Below are positions 25,901 to 35,700 of a stretch of 64,000 bases of DNA, one piece after another. Within the stretch, counting starts at the first letter, position 1. Each line of letters starts with the position of its first letter. Made by a program: the position numbers and the translations under genes. Source of the stretch: Deltaproteobacteria bacterium (GTDB lineage: Bacteria > Desulfobacterota > Desulfarculia > Desulfarculales > Desulfarculaceae); the NCBI GenBank assembly GCA_020444165.1, contig JAHLLK010000003.1:93310-157309 (forward strand). The letters are read 5' to 3'. Under the pieces are notes generated by a model, which saw only the letters and a list, made by a program, of their open reading frames with translations, did not search any database and was not told where the DNA came from.

Positions 25901-26268
25901 TGGTGCTGGTCAAGGCCGCGGCCCAGTTGCCCACCTTTGCGGCGGCCGACGGCTGCCAAATCTCCGAAGTGGTGCATCCCGCGGGGGATCACACCTCCCC
26001 GGGCGTCAGTCTGGCTCGGGCCCTGGTGCCTCCGGCCGGCGCCACCCAACCGCATTCGCTTGATTTTTTAGAGATATATTATATTATCAGCGGCAAAGGC
26101 GTGATGCACGCTGGCGAGGAAACCGCGCCCCTGGCGCCGGAAACCTGCGTGTATTTGCCGGCGGGCACCGTGCAGTGGGTGGAGAACACCAGCGCCCAGG
26201 AGCCCTTGATCTTCCTTTGCGTGTGCCATCCGGGTTATGACCCCGCCGGAGACCATCCCGCCACCTGA
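25900..26268 (+). CDS. Cupin-domain protein
   Basis: A 122-residue single-domain cupin. Motif 1 is present as QPHSLDFLEIYYIISGKGVM and motif 2 as PAGTVQWVENTSAQEP. Of the usual metal ligands, one His (H52 region) and Glu are present in motif 1 but the motif 2 His is replaced by Gln, so metal binding is uncertain. Its ATG overlaps the bactofilin stop by one base, so it is in the same operon. Small cupins bind sugars or metabolites; a link to cell-wall metabolism is only guilt by association. Confidence 0.85.
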   Translation: MVLVKAAAQLPTFAAADGCQISEVVHPAGDHTSPGVSLARALVPPAGATQPHSLDFLEIYYIISGKGVMHAGEETAPLAPETCVYLPAGTVQWVENTSAQEPLIFLCVCHPGYDPAGDHPAT

Positions 26269-26294
26269 AAGGTCCCATGCCTGGCGCCCTGGGC

Positions 26295-26318
26295 GCTCCC
26301 GGCTCCCCAGCCGGGAGC
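26295..26318 (+). terminator. Hairpin after the cell-shape operon
   Basis: GCTCCCGGCT, loop CCCC, AGCCGGGAGC. A short T-rich piece (TTATTTT) follows only 12 bases later, so termination is plausible but not typical. Confidence 0.4.
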
Positions 26319-26358
26319 CGGGGCGGCGGCTTATTTTCCCCCTACAGGAGGTTAGATC

Positions 26359-26841
26359 ATGCCCAAAGTGTTGGTAGCCTATGACTCCCATGGCGGCAAC
26401 ACCCGCAAGCTGGCCGAGGCCCTGGCCCGGACCTTGGAGGCCGAGGGCTGCAGCGTGAGCCTGGAAAAGATCGCGGAAGGCACGGTGGACAAGCTGAAGG
26501 ACGTGGACGGTGTGCTGTTGGGCTCGCCCTGCTACTTCGGCAACATGTCCGCCACGGCCAAAAGCTTTCTGGATCAGTCCATCAAATTCTTCGGCGCGGG
26601 CGAGCTGGTGGGCAAGCCAGCCGGCGTGTTTTGCAGCACCGGCGGCATCGGCGGCATGGGCGAGCTGGCCCTTTTGTCGCTCCTGACCGGCCTGTTGATC
26701 CACGGCATGGTGGCCCAGGGCCTGCGGAAGGGCGGGCATGTGGGCCCCTTGGCCATTGGCGAGCCGGATGAGCGGGTGCTGGGTGAGTGTGAGGTGTACG
26801 CCAAACAGTTCGCCGCCTTGGTGAAAAAGCTTGCCGCCTGA
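26359..26841 (+). CDS. Flavodoxin-family protein (NAD(P)H:quinone oxidoreductase/WrbA-like)
   Basis: A 160-residue FMN-binding flavodoxin fold. The phosphate loop is YDSHGGNTRKLA near the N-terminus; GSPCYFGNMSATAKSFLDQS and STGGIGGMGEL contact the isoalloxazine as in WrbA. Length is slightly short of WrbA (about 190). The ATG has AGGAGG nine bases upstream. The next gene starts within its last codons. In an anaerobe it probably reduces quinones or other electrophiles with two electrons. Confidence 0.88.
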   Translation: MPKVLVAYDSHGGNTRKLAEALARTLEAEGCSVSLEKIAEGTVDKLKDVDGVLLGSPCYFGNMSATAKSFLDQSIKFFGAGELVGKPAGVFCSTGGIGGMGELALLSLLTGLLIHGMVAQGLRKGGHVGPLAIGEPDERVLGECEVYAKQFAALVKKLAA

Positions 26842-27952
26842 GATTCTAGACCTGAGCCAGGAGCCCGGCCCCCTTTGTCTGGTGGGCCGGGGCCTGGCCG
26901 GCGCGCCGCCGGGGTTTGCCGAACTGCCGGCGTTGTTGGTGGAGAAGGGCAGGGTGCGGGCCCTGGGCCAGGCCGCCCTGGCCGCCGGCGCTCCCCGGTG
27001 GGAGTTGCCGGACTTGTGGCTCTGCCCCGCACCCCTGGACGCCCACGTGCACCTGTGCATGCGGGGCTCGCCCGAGGAGAACCTGGCCGCCAGTTGGCGG
27101 GCGGGCCTGGCCGCGGTGCGCGACCTGGGGCAAAAACCCACCCAGCCCACCCCGGGCCAGGAAACGCGCCCGCCCCTGGTGCAAGCCTCCGGGCCGGGCC
27201 TCTGCGCTCCGGGCGATGGCTTCTGCTGGCTGGCCCACGCCCTGCGGGGGCCGGAGGCGTTCGCCCGGGCCACCCGGGAGCGGGCCCAGGCCGGGGTGGC
27301 GGTGATCAAGGTGTTCCTGACCGGGCTGTTGGACTTTGATCACCCCGGCCAGGTATTGGCCCCCCTGGCCGTGTCCGCCCCGGAGTTGGCCGCGGTGTGC
27401 CAGGAGGCCCGGCGCTGGGGCCTGCCGGTGGCGGTGCACGCCAGCGGCATCCCCGCGGCCCGGGTGGCGGCCCAGTGCGGGGTGACCTCCTTGGAGCACG
27501 GCTTCTTCCTGGATCGCCCCACCCTGGCCCTGTTGGCCCAGGCCGGGGTGAGCTGGGTGCCCACCGCAGCCACCATCCGGGGCCTTTGGGAGGACGCAGC
27601 CCGCTTCACCCCGCCCCAGTTGGACAACCTGACGCGGATCATCGAGAGCCAGCTCCTGGCCCTGGGCCTGGCCCGGGAGGAGGGGGTGAACCTGGTCTTG
27701 GGCAGCGACGCCGGCGCGGTGAACCTGCCCCACGACCGGGCGCTGTTCCGGGAAATGGCCATGTGGCAAGAGGCGGGCCTGCCCGGCGAAGAGATCTTCG
27801 CGGCGGCCACCGGGCGGGCGGCCGACCTCCTGGGCCTGGCCGGGGTAGTGGGCGAGCTGGCGCTCGAGGCCCGGGCCTGGCTCCTGGGCGTGCCGGAAGA
27901 CCCCCAGGTCAACCCCCTGGGCTTGGCCTCGCCGGCCTGGCGCAGTTTTTAG
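26831..27952 (+). CDS. Metal-dependent amidohydrolase
   Basis: A 373-residue TIM-barrel hydrolase of the amidohydrolase superfamily. Ligand positions can be read as DAHVHL (HxH, strand 1), VIKVFLTG (bridging Lys), AVHASG and SLEHGFFL (His residues), and LGSDAGAVN (Asp). It belongs to the imidazolonepropionase/prolidase-like group, but substrate cannot be assigned. The TTG start overlaps the flavodoxin gene by 11 bases, showing co-translation. Its GC content is very high, with Leu/Ala/Gly-rich composition like the genes from 29 to 38 kb. Confidence 0.85.
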   Translation: MPPEILDLSQEPGPLCLVGRGLAGAPPGFAELPALLVEKGRVRALGQAALAAGAPRWELPDLWLCPAPLDAHVHLCMRGSPEENLAASWRAGLAAVRDLGQKPTQPTPGQETRPPLVQASGPGLCAPGDGFCWLAHALRGPEAFARATRERAQAGVAVIKVFLTGLLDFDHPGQVLAPLAVSAPELAAVCQEARRWGLPVAVHASGIPAARVAAQCGVTSLEHGFFLDRPTLALLAQAGVSWVPTAATIRGLWEDAARFTPPQLDNLTRIIESQLLALGLAREEGVNLVLGSDAGAVNLPHDRALFREMAMWQEAGLPGEEIFAAATGRAADLLGLAGVVGELALEARAWLLGVPEDPQVNPLGLASPAWRSF

Positions 27953-27972
27953 AGCCGCTTTGCCGCCGGGGT

Positions 27973-28587
27973 TCAGTCCCGGGCGGCGGGGACGAAACCT
28001 CCCAGTTGGCGGGGGTAATAAATCACATACTTGCGGGCCACGATGCGGTGGCGCTCCAGGGATAGCTCCTTCACCATGTGGAAGAACTCCTGCAAGTCGC
28101 AAATATGCGCCAGAGTTTGTTTAAACTTATTGCCACTTTGAACGTCTTCGTTGAGAGGAAGCATGAAGCTTCCGCTGCCACCGCTGAACCGCACGCCCAG
28201 CCGGGCGGACAGCTCCTCCACCTCGTGATACACCCGCCGGATAAGGTCGGTGCGCAGGATGTCCGAGGAAGTGTTCAGTAACGCTTCCATCAACCCGGCC
28301 AGATAGGAGGCTTCCTCCTGCTTGGCCCCGTCGTGGGCAAAGCGCAGGTACAGCCGGGCCAGGTGGGCCAAAGGGCCCGACAGGGTGAAATGCGGGGGCA
28401 TCTGTTCCCCCGGGCGGCGCCCCGCGGCCAGACATTCCTCGCGTTGGTCCTCATACACCGCGGCGGCCTGCACGTGGACCAAGAGGATACGGTCGGTCTG
28501 CCAATCGCTCCATCTGAGACGCATGGGGGAATCCGTGATCACGTGGTCGCGGGAGTCCCGGGGAGGGAAATTTATGATATCGTTCAC
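27973..28587 (-). CDS. Unrecognised 204-residue protein
   Basis: A soluble, mixed alpha/beta protein with no signal or membrane helix and a single Cys cluster absent (only isolated Cys). The middle is helical (LARLYLRFAHDGAKQEEASYLAGLMEALL), the end basic and aromatic (RHRIVARKYVIYYPRQLGGF). It is divergent from the lytic transglycosylase gene and convergent with the amidohydrolase gene. The GTG start has only a weak ribosome site. No family is recognised. Confidence 0.6.
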   Translation of the reverse strand: MNDIINFPPRDSRDHVITDSPMRLRWSDWQTDRILLVHVQAAAVYEDQREECLAAGRRPGEQMPPHFTLSGPLAHLARLYLRFAHDGAKQEEASYLAGLMEALLNTSSDILRTDLIRRVYHEVEELSARLGVRFSGGSGSFMLPLNEDVQSGNKFKQTLAHICDLQEFFHMVKELSLERHRIVARKYVIYYPRQLGGFVPAARD

Positions 28588-28614
28588 TTGGACACTCTCG
28601 GAAAGGCATGGGTT

Positions 28615-29538
28615 TTGCGCTGCCAGAGCCTAAAATCTAGCAGAAGCCTAGGTACAGGGAAAGCCCCGTCTCCGGCCAGACTTTGGGCCGCTTTTTTGGC
28701 CTGTCTCCTGGTCTGGCTGGTTTGCCTCCCCGCCGAGGCCTCGGCCCCCAAAAGGAACCTGGTATTCCGGCCGCTGGAAAAGTATCTGCGCCAACAGGGG
28801 GTGCCGCCCCGGCAGATCCAGACCCTGTTCTCCTCGCGCCTGTTGATCTTCGAGTCGCGGCTCCTGGGCAAAATGCTTTCCGCCAAGGAATCCAAGCTCA
28901 ATTACGGGCAGTTTCTGCAAAATAGTGTCGTAAAGAAGGCATCCGAGTACCGGAGAACCCACCGGGCCCTGTTGGCGGACATGGAGCAGAAGACCGGGGT
29001 GCCCGGCGAGGTGGTGGTGGCCATCATCGCGGTGGAGAGCGGGCTCGGCGCCTATGCCGGCCGCTGGCGGGTGTTCAACGTGTTGGCCTCCCAGGCGGTG
29101 CTGGACACGGCCCGGGGCCGTCGCCTGTTGGCCGCCAAGTGGCCCAAGAAGCGCCTGGCCGAGCTGGACGCCCCGGCCACCCGAGCCCGTTTCGCCCGGC
29201 GGGCGGCCTGGGCCCGGGAGGAGCTAGTGGCCCTGTTGCAGTTGGCCCGCCACCTCAAGGTGCCGCCTCTCTCCCTCCTGGGCTCCCCGGCCGGGGCCCT
29301 GGGCATCTGCCAGTTCGTACCCAGCTCGGCCCTGAAATGGGGGGTGGACGCGGACAAAAACGGCAAGATTGAACTGCACCTCACGGTCGACGCCGTGTAC
29401 AGCGTGGGCAACTATCTGAAAGCCCACGGCTGGAAACCCGGCGCCAGCCGCAAGGAGCAGGCCCGGGTGATCTACGAATACAACCACAGCCAACCCTATG
29501 TGCACACCGTGCTGGAGCTCGCCCGGAGGATTCGGTGA
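28615..29538 (+). CDS. mltB: Lytic murein transglycosylase, MltB family (GH103)
   Basis: A 307-residue periplasmic enzyme that cleaves the MurNAc-GlcNAc bond with anhydro-ring formation. The catalytic Glu is in IIAVESGLGAYAGRW; FNVLASQA, GALGICQFVPSS and NYLKAHGW are characteristic. An N-terminal hydrophobic segment (about 23-42) serves as signal. The TTG at 28615 was chosen because the frame upstream overlaps the divergent gene and reads unlike protein; no strong ribosome site exists and no ATG or GTG lies nearby, so the start is uncertain. Its last four bases overlap the GTG of addB. Confidence 0.85.
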   Translation: MRCQSLKSSRSLGTGKAPSPARLWAAFLACLLVWLVCLPAEASAPKRNLVFRPLEKYLRQQGVPPRQIQTLFSSRLLIFESRLLGKMLSAKESKLNYGQFLQNSVVKKASEYRRTHRALLADMEQKTGVPGEVVVAIIAVESGLGAYAGRWRVFNVLASQAVLDTARGRRLLAAKWPKKRLAELDAPATRARFARRAAWAREELVALLQLARHLKVPPLSLLGSPAGALGICQFVPSSALKWGVDADKNGKIELHLTVDAVYSVGNYLKAHGWKPGASRKEQARVIYEYNHSQPYVHTVLELARRIR

Positions 29539-32500
29539 CTCAGGGCTCCACGGCTTGGCGGGTGGTGATCTGGCCTTCCGCCGCGGCCCGGCAGGCGGCC
29601 CTTAGCCAGGCCGTGGCGGACCAGCCTCGCGGTTTCCTGCTGGTGCCGCCCCAGTACACCTCGGACGGCTTGTTGCAGCTTTTGCCCCGGCTGTTCCCCG
29701 GCGCGGGCCAGGACCTGCCCAGCCTGGCCGGGCCCTTGTTGGTGGGTCGGCTCCTGAACCGCCACGCCGAGGAAGCCGCCTTGTTCCGGGGCCTGGCCGC
29801 GGGCTGGCGCCTGCCCGAGAGGCTTTGGCGGCTCTTGCTGGAGATCAAGGCCGCCGGCCTGGAGGCCCAGGACCTGGCCGCCACGGCGGACAGCCTGGCC
29901 AGTCCCCGCCTGGCGGCCCTGGCCGGGCTCTTGGGCGCCTACCAGGCGACCCTGGAAGAGTTGGGCTTGGCCGATTCGGCCGACCATCTGGTGCATCTGG
30001 AAGAGCGCCTGGCCGCGGGCGAGGAGCCGGCGATCCTGGCGGCCTGGGGCGGGGTGGAGTTCCGGGAAGTGTTGTGGCTCCGCACCCTGGACCTCCGCCT
30101 GGTTCTGGCCCTGTCCCGGGTGCGGCCGGTGGCCGTGCATTTCAGCCTCTTGCCCCCGGCGGCCCCGGCTGCGGCCCTGGACCGGCTCACCGAGAACACG
30201 GCCCGGGTGCTGGAAAGAGACGCTCCGGGCCAGGTGAGCCTCCATTGGCCCGGGCCGGACCAGGGCCCCCTGGCCGGGCTGGCCGGCAAGCTTTGGGACC
30301 CGGCCCGGGATTTCGCCGGCCAGGGCCGGGAGCATTTGGAACTCTGGCGCCCGGCCGGGCGCTACGGCGAGGCCGAGGCCTTGGCCCGGCGGGCCCAGGA
30401 ACTTCTGGCCAAGGGCGCCGCCTCGGACCAAGTGGCCATTTTGTTTCCGGATCTGGAGCTTTACGGGCCCATGGTGGCTGACGCGGCCGGGCGCCTGGGC
30501 CTGCCCCTGGATTTTCAGACCAGCGAACCCCTGGATCAGACCCCTTTGACGCAAGCCCTCCTGGCCTGCCTGGCCTTGCCCGCCCGGCACTACCCCCGCC
30601 TGGGGCTGGCCCGGGCCCTGGCTTCACCCTATTTGACCTCCTTTCTGAACCGCCTGGCCGGCCGCGCCGTGCCGCCTGACGCCGGGCGGCTGTTGGCCCT
30701 GGCCGGGTATGTGGATGGCCAGGAGACGCCACTCCAGGAGGTTTTGACCCGGGCCGCTCACCGGGAGCACGCTCCCACCCGGGACCTCCTGGCCCTGGCC
30801 GAGTTGGCCCAGACCCTGGCCAGGCGTCTGGACTTTTTGGCCCGCCGCCAGAACCTGGCCGCCTATACCGCAGGGCTCCTGGATTTGTTCCGGGAAATGG
30901 ACTCCTTGGCCGGGCTCTCTTCCACCACGCCGGCCCCGGCGGGCGGCGGGCCTTCGGCCTGGGAGGTTCTGGCCCGGGATACCGCCGCCTGGCAGGGCCT
31001 CCTGGCCGGGGTGACCGAGCTGGGCCGGGCCGCGGCCATGGTGCGGGCCGACGAGGAATTGAGCCCGGGCCGCCTGCACGCCCTGTTGCAAGCCGCCCTG
31101 GCCCTGCAGGAAGCTCCGGGCCGGGCCGGCCTGGCCGGCGGGGTGCGGGTGCTTCGTCTGGATCAGGCCCATGGCCTCAGCCTGGACCATTTGTTGGTGG
31201 GGGGGCTCTCCCAGGAGGGCTTTCCCCGGCGGCCCCGGGGCAACCCGCTTCTTTCCGGGCCGGAGCGCCTGGAACTGGGCCGGCGGGCCGGGCTGCCGGT
31301 ATGGCGCACCGACGAGGAGGAGTACGGCGGCCAGGTGATGAGCCTCCTGGTGCTGCTGGCCCGCACCCGCCATGCGGCGGTGCTCTCCGCCCCGGCGGCC
31401 GACCCCACGGGCGGAGAGCTGGCCCCGGCTTCCTTGGTGCGGGAGATCAGCCTGCTCCTGGATCTACCCCTGCCCGAGCCCGAGGAGGGCGGGGTGTTTG
31501 CCGAGGCCGTGCCCCTGGCCGAGGCCCGGCAGGAGCGGGCCCTTTGGAACGGCCTCACCTCCCGGCTCCTGAAGCCCCGGGCCGGGGTGGCCGGCCCGGA
31601 GGAGCACCTGGCCCAGGCGGCTTTGTGGCATCTTCTGGCCGCCCATCCGGACCGGGCGGCCACGTGGCAGGACCTGCAATCCCGGGTGGCCCTGGAGGCC
31701 GGGCGCCTGGCCTGGGACTTGGTGAGCGATCCGGCGGCGCGCCTGGCCGCGGCCGGGCCCTTCAGCGGCCATCTTGGCGATCCCTCGGCCCTGGCTCTCC
31801 TGGCCCAGGTCCTGGCCGCGCCGCACCGCCGCCGATTCTCGCCCAGCAGCCTGGAGTCCTATGCTTCCTGTCCCCTGGCCTGGTTTCTGGGCCGGATTTT
31901 GGGCCTAGCCGAGGATCTGGAGCCCGGCTGGGGCCTGGACCGGGCCGGCGAGGGCCGCTGGGTGCACCAGACCCTGGCCAATTTCTTCGCGCCCGCGGAG
32001 TTCGACCCCGCCTGGGACGCGGACCAGCGGGCCGCCCGCCTGGCGGCCTGCCTGGAGGAAGCCCGGCAGGAATTGCGCCGCCGGGGGGAGGGCGGCCACC
32101 CCCTGGTGTGGTCCGCGCGGCACGCCGTGCTGGCCGCGGGCCTGACCACCGTGGTGGAGCGGGAGTGGCAGGATTTGGGCGGGCTCCGGCCCCTGTTGGT
32201 GGAGGAACCCCTGGGCGGCCGCTCGGCCGAGGGCCAGCGGCAGGGCCTCGGCGTGACCGTGGACGACGGCCCGCCGCTGGAGTTATCCGGCATCCTGGAC
32301 CGCCTGGACCAGGGGAAAACCCCGGCCGGCGACGACCTCTTGCGCGTCACCGACTACAAGCACTCCAGCCGCGCCCCATCCCTGAGCGAGCCGGTGAAGC
32401 GGGAGTTGTGGGGCGAGACCCGCTTTCAGCTCCCGGTGTATCTGGCCGCGGCCCGGGAGCGCCTGGGCCTGCCCACGGCCAGCCTGGAAGGCCGCATCGC

Positions 32501-32765
32501 CCCCACCTATCTGGTCGGGTCGGCGGCCAAGAGCGTGGAGCTGCCGCCGGGCGACACCTTCCTGGCCACGGACCCGGCCCAGCGCGCCGAACTGGCCCAG
32601 CGGGGTGAGCCCAACCTTTTCAACGCCTTGACCGGGCTGTGGTCGCGCATCTGCCACGGCGATTTCCGGCCCAACCCCACGGCCGAGGCCTGCCCCCTCT
32701 GCGCCCTGGCCCCGGTCTGCCGGGCCCGGGTGGCGCCCGGGGCGGGCGAGGAGGCCGGGGCATGA
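29535..32765 (+). CDS. addB: AddB-type helicase-nuclease subunit with Fe-S nuclease domain
   Basis: A 1076-residue subunit of the AddAB recombination complex, which resects double-strand breaks for RecA. The helicase-like N-terminus lacks a usable Walker A motif, as in many AddB proteins. The C-terminal PD-(D/E)XK nuclease shows LSGILDRLD and VTDYKHSS, with Q-x-P-V-Y-L following. Cys779 (SYASCPLAWF) and the cluster Cys1053, 1056, 1062 (CPLCALAPVC) form the expected 4Fe-4S pin. The GTG start overlaps the mltB stop and its stop overlaps the addA ATG. Leu/Ala/Gly-rich and very high GC. Confidence 0.88.
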   Translation: MTQGSTAWRVVIWPSAAARQAALSQAVADQPRGFLLVPPQYTSDGLLQLLPRLFPGAGQDLPSLAGPLLVGRLLNRHAEEAALFRGLAAGWRLPERLWRLLLEIKAAGLEAQDLAATADSLASPRLAALAGLLGAYQATLEELGLADSADHLVHLEERLAAGEEPAILAAWGGVEFREVLWLRTLDLRLVLALSRVRPVAVHFSLLPPAAPAAALDRLTENTARVLERDAPGQVSLHWPGPDQGPLAGLAGKLWDPARDFAGQGREHLELWRPAGRYGEAEALARRAQELLAKGAASDQVAILFPDLELYGPMVADAAGRLGLPLDFQTSEPLDQTPLTQALLACLALPARHYPRLGLARALASPYLTSFLNRLAGRAVPPDAGRLLALAGYVDGQETPLQEVLTRAAHREHAPTRDLLALAELAQTLARRLDFLARRQNLAAYTAGLLDLFREMDSLAGLSSTTPAPAGGGPSAWEVLARDTAAWQGLLAGVTELGRAAAMVRADEELSPGRLHALLQAALALQEAPGRAGLAGGVRVLRLDQAHGLSLDHLLVGGLSQEGFPRRPRGNPLLSGPERLELGRRAGLPVWRTDEEEYGGQVMSLLVLLARTRHAAVLSAPAADPTGGELAPASLVREISLLLDLPLPEPEEGGVFAEAVPLAEARQERALWNGLTSRLLKPRAGVAGPEEHLAQAALWHLLAAHPDRAATWQDLQSRVALEAGRLAWDLVSDPAARLAAAGPFSGHLGDPSALALLAQVLAAPHRRRFSPSSLESYASCPLAWFLGRILGLAEDLEPGWGLDRAGEGRWVHQTLANFFAPAEFDPAWDADQRAARLAACLEEARQELRRRGEGGHPLVWSARHAVLAAGLTTVVEREWQDLGGLRPLLVEEPLGGRSAEGQRQGLGVTVDDGPPLELSGILDRLDQGKTPAGDDLLRVTDYKHSSRAPSLSEPVKRELWGETRFQLPVYLAAARERLGLPTASLEGRIAPTYLVGSAAKSVELPPGDTFLATDPAQRAELAQRGEPNLFNALTGLWSRICHGDFRPNPTAEACPLCALAPVCRARVAPGAGEEAGA

Positions 32766-35700
32766 CCGTGCGCGAGGAGATCGCCCGCCTGGCCCAGGAT
32801 TCCCTGGTCACGGCCGGGGCCGGAGCCGGCAAGACCACCGCCCTGGTGCAGACTTACCTGACCCTGTTGGCCGGCAGCCCGGAGCGGGAGCCCCGGGCCC
32901 CGGGCCAGATCGTGGCCATCACCTTCACCGAGAAAGCCGCGGCCGAAATGCGGGCCCGCATCGTGAGCCGGGTGGCCGACCTGGCCCGCTCGTCGCCGGC
33001 GGAGGGGCGCTTCTGGCAGGCCCTGGCGCCCCAGGTGGAATGGGCGCCCATTGCCACCATCCACAGCTTCTGCGCCTCTTTGCTCAGGGAGTACGGGGTG
33101 CTGGTGGGCCTGGACCCGGACTTCGCGGTGCTGGACCAGGACGCCTTCCAAGAAGTCCTGGACACGGTGGCCGTGGAGCTGATCGGCGAAAAACTTGCCG
33201 CCAAAGATGTAGCGTTTGGCGATTTGCTACAGCACTTGAGTCTGGGCGGAGCCGGCTATGACCTGATTTCGCTGTTGGAGGGCCTGTACCAGTCCCTGGC
33301 CACCCTGGGGCTGGCGTCCGAGCAGGCCCGGGCGGCCACGGCCGCGGCCCATCAAAAAGCCCTGGACCAGGCGCCTGCCTGGGGGAGCAAATTGCAGGCC
33401 GCCGTGAGTGATCTGGCTGCGGCCTACGGGGAACTCTGCGGCGCACCGCCGGCCAAGCAGCCGAAGTTCGTGGCCAAGCTGGCCGAGCTCCTGGCCCTGT
33501 GGCCCCGGGCCCAAACCAGGCTGGCCGGGGACCCGCTGGACCAGGCCGCCCTGGAAGCCCTACGGCCCTGGCTGGGCGGCAATTGGGGCAAGAACGTGAA
33601 CCCGCTCCGCCGGGCGGCGGTGGAGGCGGTGGACCAGCTCCTGGCTTTGGCCGCGCTGCCTCCGGCGGCCCGGCTTTCCGACGGGCTGTTGGCCTTGGCC
33701 GCGGAGTACGGCGTCCGGGTGGAGCGGGAACTTGGCCGGCGGGCCGGGGTGAGCTTTGACGGGCTTCTGCTGCACACCCAGGCCCTTTTGCAGGACCACC
33801 CCGCCGTGCGCTCGGAGCTGCGCCGCCGCTGGCGGGTGCTCATGGTGGACGAGTACCAGGACGTGAACCCGGTGCAGGGGCGGCTGGTGGCCCTGTTGGC
33901 CGGTGCGGCGGAGGAGGGCGGGGAAGCGGCCACGGAGCCGCCCCCCCGCCTGCTTCTGGTGGGCGACCGCAAGCAGTCCATCTACGCCTTCCGGGGGGCC
34001 GACGTCAGCGTGTACAACCAGGCTCGGGACGATTTTGCCGAAGGGCGGGGCCGGCTGTTGGCCCTGCCGGAGAACTTCCGTTCCCGGCCGGCTTTGGTGG
34101 GGTTCTTCAACCGGTTGTTTCCCCAGGTCTTTGCCGGCGGAGAGGGCCGGCAGCTTTTGCCCCGGGTGTACGTGGATTTCCTGCCCGAGGATGAGCAGAC
34201 CCCGGCCAACCCGGGGGCCGAACCCACCTACCCGGCGGTGGAGGTCCTGGACGCCGCGGCCTGGGGCCATGCAGACACCAGCCTTGCCGCCTGGCGGGTG
34301 CACGAGGCCCGCTGCCTGGCCCGGCACTTGGCCGGGCTCCTGGAGCGGGACGAGGCCCAACCCGGCGAGATGGCGGTGCTTTTCCGCCGGCTGAGCAACG
34401 TGAAGGTTTTCGAGGAGGCCTTCCGCGAGGCCGGGATCGAGTTCTATACCGTGCGCGGCAAGGGCTTTTACGCTTGCCAGGAAGTCACGGATCTGTCCAA
34501 CGCCCTGCTGGCCGCCCTGGACCCGGGACACGAGCCGGCCTTGGCCGCTTTTCTGCGCTCGCCCCTGGTGGGCCTCAGCGACGAGACCCTCCTGGCCCTG
34601 GTGCACGGCGCTCCCGGCGAGCCGGCCTCCCTGGGCCGGGCTTTCTGGGAGGGCCGGGGCCTGCCGGCCTGGGTGGCCCCGGAGCAGGCCGCCCGCCTGG
34701 CCACGGCCCGCCGCATCCTGGGCCGTCTGGCGCCCTTGGCCCGCCGCCTCACCGCTGCCGAACTGGTGACCCGGCTGGTGGAGGAAACCTGGGCCGATCC
34801 CCTTTTGCAGGGCCTGCCCGGCGGGAGGCAGATGGCGGCCAACCTGCGGAAACTCATCGAAAAGGCGCGCGACCCCGGCTCGCTGTTGTCCGGCGGGGCC
34901 GAGGCCTTTGCCCAAGGTCTGGCCGGCCTGGCGGCCCATCCGCCCGAAGACCCCCAAGCCCCCTTGGCGGCGGAAAAATCCCCGGTGGTGCGCTTCATGA
35001 CCATCCACCAAGCCAAGGGCCTGGAGTTCCCGGTGGTGGCCCTGGCCGATCTGGCCGGGCAGCGTCCCGGCGGCGCCACCCTCCTGGCCGGACCGGACGC
35101 CCGGGGAGTGATCTGCCTGGCCCCTTGGGACCCGGCCCGGGGCATCCGCCCCAAACCCGGCCTGGCCCAGGAGCTGAAGGCCCTGGCCAAAGCCCGGGAG
35201 GAAGCCGAGGAGGCGCGGCTGTTCTATGTGGCCGCCACCCGGGCGGAAACGCGGCTGATCTTCTGCCTCAACGGAGCCACCCGCCAGACGGCCTGGGCCA
35301 AATGGGTGCGAGAACTGGTGCAGGATGACCCGGCCTGCCATCTGCTCCAGCCCGGGCGGGAGGAGGCCCCGGCCGCCCTCCCGCGCACCGCCGTGGCCGC
35401 GGCCTGGCCTGCGGGAATCCCCCCGGAGCCGGGTCCCCGGGACGCCGCGGGCCGGGCCCTGGTGGCCCGCTGCCTCAACCCCGCGCCCGTGCCGGTGTCC
35501 CTGGTGCGGGAGTCGGTGAGCGGCCTGGAGAACTGGTTCACCTGCCCCCGCTTGTATTTGCACACCCGCCGCCTGGGCCTGGACACCGGGCAAATGCTGG
35601 CTGGCGAGGAAGCCCCGGCGCGACCGGGCGGCGTCTCGGCCGTGGATTTGGGGCTAATGGTCCACCGCCTGCTGGAGGAAACCGACCTGGCCGCCGGTCC

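Noticed and set aside
28333..28614. Extension of the lytic transglycosylase gene to an ATG-like start further upstream
   Set aside because: This part overlaps the divergent gene, is not protein-like in composition, and would bury the signal peptide.
33560..35593. Long open frame antisense to addA
   Set aside because: Gln/Gly/His-rich low-complexity sequence typical of antisense frames in high-GC DNA.
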